Of a stretch of 64,000 nucleotides of DNA, positions 36,004 to 45,579 are shown piece after piece; position 1 is the stretch's first letter, and the number at the start of each line of letters is the position of its first letter. Source of the DNA: Loxodes magnus. Its lineage: Eukaryota; Ciliophora; Karyorelictea; Loxodida; Loxodidae. The stretch covers positions 1 to 64,000 of the forward strand of contig CAMPDV010001554.1 in assembly GCA_946699065.1 (NCBI GenBank), written 5' to 3'. Made by a program: the position numbers and the translations under genes. The notes under the pieces are model-generated. The model saw only the letters and a list, made by a program, of their open reading frames with translations, was not told the origin of the DNA and searched no databases.

Positions 36004-36237
36004 TACCTCCAATCCTTAAGGAGATAACTGATTAAATCCAAAATCTTTAAGGGAAAGCATCTAAGATTATCTGGCTTTAGTAGAGGTTTTAAGTCTATGA
36101 CGTTGGATTATATATTCGATACACATGAGGATCCCTACTTGCAGAAAATGATAAATAGAATATCCCTGTCATATTAGTAAAGAGGTCATTCAGAGTTTGC
36201 ACCAGGGCTATATATTTAAGCTGTATTAAAACTCTGA
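36004..36237 (+). CDS. Hypothetical protein segment ending at TGA
   Basis: A GC-richer island reads LQSLRRQLIKSKIFKGKH, LRLSGFSRGFKSMTLDYIF, DTHEDPYLQKMINRISLS and RGHSEFAPGLYIQAVLKL followed by TGA at 36235-36237. Residue use is balanced and unlike random AT-rich DNA. No ATG precedes it in frame nearby, so it is either a last exon or a gene fragment. I do not recognise it. An inverted pair CAGAGTTT/AAACTCTG overlaps its end (36191-36236). Confidence 0.35.
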
Positions 36238-36244
36238 CAGTTAA

Positions 36245-37550
36245 TAAATAATGAAGTAATATAAAAATATAAATGAGTAATTTTTTAAATATGATTTATA
36301 TAAATAAAATGTCTGGTTTATTTAAACTAATCTATTATACAAGTGATTTATAAAATTTTGAAAAAGAAAGGAACTAAATGAGTGAATATATTTAACTGAT
36401 ATTAACTTTACATATTTTATAAATTATTTTGTATACATTTTGATATTATTTATCTTTTTTATTTATTAGCATTCCTTAGATGATCTGTATGCAACACGAT
36501 TTATTATTTAAAGATAGATTTGTATTTAATTATAATTAAAGTTATTTATCATAAAAATGTATATATTTAATCAATATTACCAAGTCCCTTGTTAGTGCGA
36601 AACTCAATATTAATATTAAAAAAAGTGTTCTCATGCTTCTTGTATATATTTCAATAAGATAAAGACTAAAAATAATATGATTTATATTTAAAAAATGATT
36701 AAATAATAAATTAAAAAGGAAAATAATAAATTATATTAACTAATTTTAAATGCTTAAAAGTAAATCACTATTCATTAAGCTTTTTAAACATTTTATGAAT
36801 AAGAATCAATTTATAAATTAATGCAATTTTAAGTTTTCTAAAAATCAACTAAAATTTAAAATAGCAAGCTTTAATTTTAAAAAATAAATAGTCAAATTAT
36901 TATTTGTTTGATAATCTTTAAGAAATTTAAAAATTTAAATAAAAAGCTTTTAAACCTATTAATCATCTAGCAATATTAAAAAAGGCTAAGCCTCAAAATT
37001 CTGGTAATATTTTTAAAATATTAGATAAATTTAATTTAAACTAAATAACTAGTTTTAGTTATTTATTAAGTTATATAAAAGCAAATTAACTTTATTATTT
37101 CCTATAAATGCAAAGATAAACTGAAATACAAACATAAAATAAATATAAAGCATCTAATTTATACTGCTATATTATAAATATTATATCTATTTTTATATTC
37201 TATAGTTGCTTTAGAAAACTAATATTTTAATTTTATTTAAATGCCAAATTAACATTTATTTACTTAACTATTTCATATGTTATGAATATCAAATCCCAAG
37301 TATTTAAAATGTATTCAATTATTAATTTAAAAATTACTCTATCAATTATTTTAATTAACTCATTTCAAATTATTTTAGTTAATTAAAAAAATTAACAAAA
37401 TCTAAATAAGTAATCAAAAATTATTTAAACTATTTATTAGAAATTTTGCTTATTAATTAACTTCAAATTTCATCATTTATGTATAAACTATAATAATCAT
37501 TAAAAAACCTCCTACCATCATTAATACAATCACCACGATTAATCTTTAAA
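36245..37550. other. No gene recognised
   Basis: AT-rich spacer; no motif-supported reading. Confidence 0.45.
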
Positions 37551-37559
37551 AAATTATTT

Positions 37560-37990
37560 TGAACTTCCTTGAATATTTCCTGTCATAAATCTTGATTATC
37601 TTAAAGTTACTTTTCTAGATTTATTCCTATACGTCAAATTTCAATCATTTTCTTTTGGATTCGTTAATTGCCCATTAGATATAGAAATTTTCTTTTTTGT
37701 TTTAGTATTTATTCCTGTAAAATAAACCTTCTTAATTGCAATAAATCTTAATATATTTTATTATTCATTTATTTTTTCTCTTTTTTCATCTAAATTGGTA
37801 ACAACTTTGCATTCTATATCCAGTTGCTTGCAATATCAGCATATCGTTACTCTTCAATAGGGAATATATTTTTATAGGTAAATGTTCTATTTCCATTGAG
37901 TAGTTTAGTATTTAGGATTGTTCTTGCTTACTACTTCTAGTATCTTAAATCTCTTACTAACAGTTCTGTTTATGAAATTGACTGCAATGA
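37560..37990 (-). CDS. KGF/ADxA family ORF C-terminal part, copy 9
   Basis: The minus strand reads RYADIASNWIQNAKLLP (family core) near 37840, then YRNKYQNKKENFYIQ and NESKRKWLKFDVQEQI, aligning with the copy at 24.4-25.0 kb. Further upstream (38.0-38.35 kb) the sequence becomes simple TA-rich repeats. No start was identified. Conservation of the protein pattern despite DNA divergence is the main evidence. Confidence 0.4.
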
Positions 37991-38389
37991 TTAATTTGGA
38001 GGAAGTTGGTTTCTATATAGTTGATTTTTGAATTTGCATATAGTTGATTATTAAGTTGGTGATTTAAAAATGAGTAATAGGTTTGATAATAGTTAATTTT
38101 GATACTATAGGTTGATGATAGGTTAAGTTGATATTGTGGTGTATTATTTGTGGTATTTGAATAATAATAAAGTAATTTAGTGAATTAGGCTTATTTATTA
38201 GATACATTTTAAATAAGCACTTTAATTTGTAATTATAAATGTATATAACTAAATGCTAATAGTATTAATAGTAGTAACTAATTAGTTTTTAGTTTATTAA
38301 CTAAATTAGATTAGTCTAAGAATGTAAAATAATTTAAATATAATAAATTTATTATTATTATTATTATTTTAACTAAATGTAAAATTAAA

Positions 38390-39205
38390 GTTTGCATATC
38401 CTGGGTTTTCAACCAGGTTTCTGCTTACAAGTTTTTTTCCGTGGTTGTTCTCCACGACCTTTTTTTAAAGTGGACGGCTACCACGAAGGATTCTCTTAGT
38501 TTCTTGTTCATAGTTTCCATTTATATATGCCTTACTCAGTAATCCAAAGTTTGTTTAAGTTTCTTCAGGTCCTTTATTCTTCATTGTAGTTGAGTTATCT
38601 TAATTTCTTACAATGTCTTAGTAAATGATACCAAGATTAGCAGTACCAACAATTTTTATATCGTTTTTCTAATTTCTATTTTTAAAAAACTTTTTTCTTC
38701 AGCATCTCAATTCTTTTGTTTATGTTTGTATCATTTTTTTCTTAATTTTACTTTTCTTAATGTTGTATTTTGTGCTAATCTTCTTCTATGATCATTCTTT
38801 GTGATTAATTGAAGTTAGTTTACGACATTTCATAAAGTTAATTTTATGTTACTACTGAGTTTTTAATCAGTTAACTTTTGAGAATTAGCAGTTCGTTATT
38901 TTAGTCTTCTATGTATTCCTTTTTTGCTTTTTCCATTTCTAATAATTCTAGTCTTCTTAACATCATTTTCTGGTGAAATATTTTCATTTATAAATCTAAA
39001 TATCCCAAATAAGACTTTGGAAAGTATTTTATAAGTCCTTAATCATATAATATAAGGCGTCTTAAGTCATAATTCCCAATCTTTTAGGATAGTCAATCAT
39101 TATATTATAATAATATATATTTAAAAATGTGCTCGAATGTATCATGCTCTTCCCACATACAGTAGGGATTATAAATAGGATAGTGTCGATCTTAAAGATC
39201 TTTTT
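38390..39205 (-). mobile_element. LINE 3' fragment running in frame into a coiled-coil ORF
   Basis: From 39205 downward the minus strand encodes DLQDRHYPIYNPYCM, HDTFEHIFK, NYDLRRLILYDQ and LRRLELLEMEKAKKEYIED, aligning with the C-terminal end of the LINE at 45.5 kb, but the knuckle has lost Cys residues. Where that LINE stops at TGA TGA, this copy continues in the same frame (NNELLILKSQLIKNSVV, NKRIEMLKKKVF), then, in another frame, ANLGIIYQDIV, SKAYINGNYEQETKRIL and VENNHGKKLVSRNLVE. It is 5' truncated near 39205. The extension resembles the KGF/ADxA family ORFs. Confidence 0.55.
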
Positions 39206-39273
39206 GATTTTCTATAAAATAATAATAAAATACAAATCTATTATTAAAAATGGAATTAAGCATCAAGGCCTCA

Positions 39274-40590
39274 ATGGATCGTACAAACTAAGAATTGGAA
39301 AGAATGGAGCAAAAAATAAAAGAAATTAATAATCATAATAATTCTTAGTAACTTCTTTTCCTTCACAATGATCCTATGGTCATAGAATAACAGAAATCTA
39401 AAAATTTTTCGAATCAAAAACATTAAAAAATGATATAAATGTCGAAAAATAGGTACGATTCAAAATACTGCAAGATAAGACGCTTCAACTGTTTTAAGAT
39501 GAGATATATAAATAGAAATTACAGATTATTCTAAAATATGAAATTATGGAAAAAAATTACCGAATTGTACTGTACTGTAAACAGGAAAGTATTCAGAAGT
39601 AACTATATAATGGAAATTAGCTTCTAGAAGGAATTGCTAATACTTAAGAGAGAAGGACTAGATCAATTTTTGGAAAAACTGAAACTGGAGCATTATTCCA
39701 ATCGAAAAGAAGAGATAAGTCGCAACAATTAGATTTTTAATTAAAGAAATAAGCTCTGAAGAAGAAAATACTGAAATAATTATTAAAAACATTTAGGTTA
39801 ATCAAGAAAAACCAAATAAAGGTAGATAATACGCTAATCAATTATTTTTATAATATAAAATAATGGAAATAATTTCTTGCAAAAATTCTCTTTGAAAAGG
39901 ATCCATCCAACCTAATTATAATTAGCAAAGTATGCTTTAAAAAACAAAATTATGCAATAGGAAAATTATAAACTTTTAAGAGGTGTAAGAACTTAAAGAA
40001 AAAATCACATACCTGATGTCTAGCGCATAAGAATAAAGAGCTGAAAATAAGTATTCAGCAAAAATCATAATTAAATAACTAGAAAAAAAATTAAACTAAT
40101 CTCAGAGCTTACTAAAAGTATATTCCTTTAAAATATGTCGTTGAATGATTTGATGGATGTAGAGCCTAAAGATCAACCGGAAAACAATTCCTATATAAGA
40201 GATTAAAAAATGTTGATATTGCAGGAGATTTGGACCTGTATTAAGATACTGCTGATATTACAACCAAAAATAGCAACAAAATTTAAAATTATGATAATCT
40301 TTTAGTAATATACACTGCACTCCAAAAGAACTATTATTCAGAAAAAATGTACAAAAGAAGTTAAATCTTGAAGGACATTACTCTTGCTCGGCAAAGAAGA
40401 AACTTAAATATGATTGGAATTAAGCTTGACAGAAAGCTTGATACCTTAAAATAAAAGGATTAACGTAAGACACCGCGATATATATTGAATGAAAATGATT
40501 TTAAAAAACTTGAAATAGAATATTTAGCAAAGCTAATAAACTTTACAGTGATTAATCTGATTGATAGGTAGAATCACTATAATAAATTAT
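39274..40590 (+). CDS. KGF/ADxA family coiled-coil ORF, copy 10
   Basis: The plus strand from an ATG at 39274 begins MDRTNQELERMEQKIKEIN, a coiled-coil start. The conserved part is at 40130-40560: QYVVEWFDGCRAQRS, KRLKNVDIAGDLDLYQDTAD, YYSEKMYKRSQILKDITLA and RNLNMIGIKLDRKLD, ending IEYLAKLINF. It aligns with the inverted copy at 14.33-15.09 kb at DNA level and with the 23.3-kb copy at protein level. The N-terminal and core blocks are not in one frame, so the copy is broken or spliced. Function unknown. Confidence 0.45.
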
Positions 40591-40860
40591 TATTATTATT
40601 ATTTATTATTTTTTAAATAAAAAATAAGAATAAATAGAATAATTTAAAATTAATACTTATTAAGAGTATTATCTTCTCTCAAAATAGTATAACTTTTAAA
40701 TTAAAATATTTAAATTAGCATTTCATCAAATAAAGTGAATAGCAAAGTTTATTTTTTAATTATAAAGAAATATTATCTTTTTATTCTGCTTTAGATATCA
40801 TTTTTAAGTAGATTGCATTAAAAGCACTCTTGTTATAGAAGCCACAACAACTAAATAAGG

Positions 40861-41290
40861 ATGTGCTTTTCATGTGATAAGCCTTATTTATTTAAGGGTT
40901 CTCTCTATCGGTACGAGAATCTGACTAAAAAGCTCTTAAGTTTAGGTCATAGAGTTATTTTGCTTTTACATGTCATTAAACTGGTCGGGAATTGGAAAAA
41001 ACCTAAAGAAAAAACTGAGATCAGAAATAGTTTTTATTTAGAAAAATTTAACTAAACTGGGGCATTTAACACTAGTATCGAATTATCCTCTAACTCTTAC
41101 CTTTGGACTAAATAATAAGAAACTAGAGAAAGAAGGTAATCAGTTTTGATTTGAAAAACGGAGAAAAGAAGAAAATAAGAATAAAGATACCAGGTGAAGC
41201 TAGAACATTACTAGACTTTTATAAGAATAAAAATTGGTTTCTTTTATTAATAGTGGTGAATTTAATAAAGGGGGATCCACGGTAAGTAAT
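40861..41290 (+). CDS. Hypothetical ORF, possible beta-propeller fragment
   Basis: The ATG at 40861 gives MCFSCDKPYLFKGSLYRY and continues to about 41055. In another frame, 41130-41280 reads KKVISFDLKNGEKKKIRIK, IPGEARTLLDFYKNKNW and FLL, a strand pattern that recalls kelch-like propellers ('FDLKNG...W'). A GTAAGT at 41281 could be an intron donor. The two blocks are not in one frame. The locus shares its downstream 200-bp repeat with the kelch locus at 21.5 kb, which weakly supports paralogy. Low confidence. Confidence 0.3.
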
Positions 41291-41859
41291 TAATTTATAT
41301 AAATTTTGAATTTTTAAATTATTAACCTTATAAAAATAATTTCTATTTAGATATTAAATTTTCATTAAGAATCTCATAAAAGTTACATATTTTAATTCAT
41401 TTAAATGAAATAAACTTTCCGAAATATTTTTGATTTTAAAGAAATTTTATATTTAGAAAATAAAGAAAATGATATGAAGAAATAATTGAATAATCAATAA
41501 AAATTAATTAGGATACCTCATAATTACTTTTTAAGTCTAAAATTTAGTCTTTGTTTTTTATTTGAAATCAATATTTCTGATATTTTTAGTATTTGTCATT
41601 TAATAATTTTATTTATATGATTTGTTATATATTTTATAGAAGTATTATTTTACATAAATGTAAATATTTTTTATGTTTAAGATTTTTAATATTTAACTAA
41701 CAGTTTTTTAATAAAAAGCCTTTTTTTAATTTCTTCTTTTATATTTAGTAAACTACACTAAAATTTAAAGCATATGATAAAAATAAAAATAACTAAATAC
41801 TTTTATTTTCGTATTTTATTAATATAAAAACAGGATTTAACCTCTTCTAAAACCCTTAG

Positions 41860-42460
41860 ATGAGCAACCTTAAATATGAATTATGAAAAAGAAATATAGC
41901 AAATAATCTCGAAAAATAATACCCAAAATCTTAAGTCTCTGAATTAAAAGAATAAATTAGGTTTCCGTTATTAACTGCAGTAAAGATATATTAAGAAAAT
42001 AGCTAATTAAAAAAATAATTAAGCAACAAATAGGAAAAAGAAGAAATAAATTTTCAGCTATAGAAATAGAAGAAAGAATCAACTAGTTTACTGCACATTA
42101 ATAGTTACCAATTTAGAAAAACTAAAACAACATTGACCCTAAAATATTGAGAAAGAATAAAAATTTAATTATACATATAAAGAAATATATTAAGACATTG
42201 ATTCTGCAAGAGGAAATAACATCTAGTGAGATATTACTTATACTCTAGGATTAAGTGAAGAATAGGAGAAAATAGTATTTTAAGAAAACTGAATCTATTT
42301 CATTGCCCTCTAGAAGGTTAAATCGATATTTTATCAAGGAATGGAACTTCATGAATCAATAACGGAAGCGAGCAATAAATTGATAAAGAAAATACAATAA
42401 GGAACTACAGGACATATAGAATTAAGAGGGGAAGAAGGATTTACCTTTAAAATAAGATGA
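41860..42460 (+). CDS. Hypothetical coiled-coil protein
   Basis: From the ATG at 41860: MSNLKYELWKRNIANNLEK, a coiled-coil stretch with KEQIRFPLLTAVKIYQENS, then, after a frame change near 42090, TNLEKLKQHWPQNIEKEQK, KEIYQDIDSARGNNIQWD, ITYTLGLSEEQEKIVFQ, MELHESITEASNKLIKKI and GHIELRGEEGFTFKIR followed by TGA at 42458. The second block has balanced residue use and is probably truly coding. The frame change may be a tiny intron or a mutation. I do not recognise a domain. Confidence 0.4.
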
Positions 42461-42627
42461 ATACTGAGCTAAAGACTAAGAATAATTAAAATTTTATGAA
42501 GAATTTCAAAGGAAAAAGAAAACATTTTATAGGAAGAAATATAATTGAATTTAAAATGTTTTATTTAGTAATGGTGGGTCCATTATAATTAATTATTATT
42601 GAGCATAATATTTTAAATAGGTTGGTG

Positions 42628-42850
42628 TAATCTTTAACTGAGTATGACTTAAATTTAAGGACTAGAAATTACTTTATGGTGAAGAACCGAACAAGAATCT
42701 TGGTAGGAGTCAAGAGAAGACAAGACTGAAGAAGCATCAAGTAACGCTATTGATGAAAAATGCCAGATACTTAGTCTCTTAAGAAGCATTTTGATCACGA
42801 CCTATATAAGACAAGATTCATAAGTGAATGCTAGCACTGTGGAAGACTTC
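42628..42850. repeat. About 200-bp dispersed repeat, copy 2 (SINE-like or structured RNA candidate)
   Basis: Aligns with 23095-23290: 'gaaccgaacaagaatcttgg', 'aggagtcaagaga', 'caagactgaa', 'catcaagtaacgct', 'aatgccagatact'. It lies downstream of the unrecognised ORF at 41.9-42.5 kb, as copy 1 lies downstream of the kelch gene. Confidence 0.55.
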
Positions 42851-42899
42851 AACAAAGAATTTTTTTAACTTTAAAAATCTTTATTAAAGAGCTGAGTGT

Positions 42900-44200
42900 C
42901 ATTGAGACGTTAAGTATTCTATAATTATATTTATAATTTATTATTATTATTTATAAGTATAAATATTTTATTTTCTTAATATTTTTATAGTTTGAATAAC
43001 CTAAATATATTAATATTTTGCTTTAGTATAATTTTTAAATTTAATTATGATATTTTAACTAAATGCAAGTTTTATTTATATATTAATAAAATAAATTTAA
43101 ATAAACAATTTTTCATACTAAATGAAGAACATTAAAATTTCATATTTGGAGATTAGTTACTCTTGAATAAAGCGATTGATTAAGAAGAATAACAACGAGA
43201 AGTTTTTAAATAACTTTAATATTGCAAATGCTTACAGGAAAGGAATTTAAATTTATAAAAAACTCTAAAGTTCTTAACTATTGATATAAACAAATACGTT
43301 AATCATTTATTTCAATTATTGTTATATTTTTTATATCACTCATCCTAATTGTTCAGTAATAAAATATACATGTAAACTTTATTCCGAAAAAATTTGTTAG
43401 AATCTTTTTCAGAATCTTCAATTAATAAAGGGAATTTATTTTCATTAAGTTTGAATCTGTGAATTACTTTTAAAATATCTATCTGATATAATAACTTTAT
43501 TATCTAATAGATTTTACGTTTAAAAATATTTTAATTTTACGTGAATAAAAACATTTGAGATTTAAAAAAATAATATAGTTCAAAGAATGTTCTTAATCAA
43601 AAAGAATTGATTTACCATTTGTTTATTGCAATTAAATTGATATCTTTGAAATAAAAAATAACATAATTACTTTATTTTAAATTTATTTATTTCTATATTA
43701 TTATTTGCTTATTCATTTACTTTAATAGAAGAGTTAGAATTTTTTTAAATATTTAAAAATATTTCATTTACTAAACTAAAATTAGAAAAAAAAGTATCAA
43801 AATTAAAAAAATTAAAAAAAGGCATTAAAAATAAAAGTACGTAAATTCTAAATAATTTAATATTTAAAATTTATTTAAATCTTTTTAAATAAAATAAAAA
43901 TTTAAACAAAAAGGCTAAAAATATCAGCAATATCATTTTCAAATAAAAAAATTACTAAATTTTAGAATTATAAAATAGATATAATTATATTAACTAGTTT
44001 TTATCGATAATTCAATTATATTTCTCATCATTTTCTTTATTTTAAAAAATATTACATTTTTTTATTTCAAATTTTAAAATATTTTGGAAAAATTATCTTC
44101 ATCTAAATAAATTGAAATACTTAACTTATTTATGTGATTATTAATGAAAATTTAATATTTTAAATTATTTTATACTGCTTAATCATTTAAAATTCCATAT
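42900..44200. other. No gene recognised
   Basis: AT-rich spacer; no motif-supported reading. Confidence 0.45.
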
Positions 44201-44204
44201 TTAT

Positions 44205-45445
44205 ATAATAGTAATAAAATATTAAAGTGACGACACCTTTTATTAGGATGCCAATAATTAGAGTTTTTAAAAGGTTATTATCCTCATTAGGTTTCATAGA
44301 TGAATTCTTCTGAATTCTCTGGGTCATAAATTCTTATTATTTCCTAAATTTTTCATTTAGCTAAGGATTGGAAATAAAAACTGTACTATCATTTCCCAGA
44401 TTTTCTTAGTGATTCCATAATCTTTGGTCTTTCTAAATATGAACTAAAATTTTTTCTCTAATTAGTCTTCCGTTTGGTATGCAGTAATTCCTAAATAATT
44501 TGTAAATATCTCTTTCTATTTTTAAGTCTTACTTTGATTAAAGTATGTTGCAATTTCTTTTCTTGTGTCCATATTTTTTGCAGTGTCATCATTCAAGCTT
44601 TCTTTTATATGTAAAGACTGAAGAAGAATTCTGTTTTTCTCTTAACTCTGAATTAGTTAATTCTCTGATAAAAGTTTTTTTATTCTCCTTTCAATAGTAT
44701 TTAATTAAGATTCCATATATTAGAAGAGACTAATAGTAAATTTTTATTTAGGTTCTATTCATTGATCAACTTGTTGATAGTTATCATAAAAGATTAAGTT
44801 TTTTATTTTAAATCTTAAACTTCTTTTTTTAGTTCTAATTGTCCAATTTTAGCATGAAGAAATAATTACTTAAGTCTTGCTAATTATTAGGTTTTGTAGG
44901 AGAGATTAGTTATTCCTTAGGAGCATTTTATTTTATAATTAATAATAAAATTTAAATTAAAAAAAGGATATTCTAAAGAAGAGAGAAAAGGTTTAGTCGC
45001 TTAATAACTTATAAATAAAACTTTTAAAGAATTTATTTTATGAAATGTTAATTTAAATAGATTCATTATAAGTTATAACTATTTTGAGAGAAGATAATAC
45101 TCTTAATAAGCATTAATTTTAAATTTTTCTATTTATTATTATTTTTATTTAAATATAAGTAATCTTAAAAATGTTATATAAATCATTTTTATTATTTAAT
45201 TAATTTTAAATTATCATGTTATGTGCATTCAAACTGATTAACCATTTTAATAATATTTAAGATAAAAATATTAAATATCTTGATTTATTTTCATTTATAG
45301 AGATTAAAATTTAAATAAAGTATAATATTTAAGAAGTAAATTACTTTAAAACTAAAATACAGTCTTTAAATTATTTTAAAGGATATTAAATTTAGATTAA
45401 TAATGTATTAAAGTGAGTAAAGTGAATGAAAGATTTTTAAATTAA
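44205..45445. repeat. About 1.2-kb dispersed repeat, copy 2
   Basis: Same orientation and nearly the same sequence as 372-1610, with scattered substitutions. It abuts the 3' tail of the minus-strand LINE, so the LINE inserted at or next to its edge. Confidence 0.85.
44240..44926 (-). CDS. KGF/ADxA family coiled-coil ORF, copy 11
   Basis: Minus-strand ORF from the ATG at 44926, nearly identical to the copy at 400-1088, including the ADxA core region (near 44590) and the tail with DSTILISNPQLDEKFRK-type sequence. Same apparent frame change after the core as in the partner, which suggests that the change predates the duplication or that a tiny intron exists there. Confidence 0.45.
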
Positions 45446-45475
45446 ATTAAATTAAATTAAATTAAATTAAATTTA
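45427..45475 (-). repeat. Pentanucleotide (AAATT)n tail of the LINE
   Basis: Eight or so perfect AAATT units directly at the 3' end of the minus-strand LINE. Such microsatellite tails replace poly(A) in several LINE clades. Confidence 0.75.
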
Positions 45476-45579
45476 AACTAAAAGAGTTTTTTGACGTCTT
45501 TAATTGCAAGAATTGCTTCTTTCAATTATAGACGTTAGTAAATGTTTTTAAATTGTTTTTTAATCTTGTTTACATTTCA

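Noticed and set aside
40861-40920. CFSC near the start of the 40.86-kb ORF considered as a zinc knuckle of a mobile element
   Set aside because: The His and last Cys at the required spacing are absent.
42690-42780. Box C (TGATGA) and box D (CTGA) words in the 200-bp repeat, considered as a C/D snoRNA
   Set aside because: The boxes are in the wrong order and there is no terminal stem.
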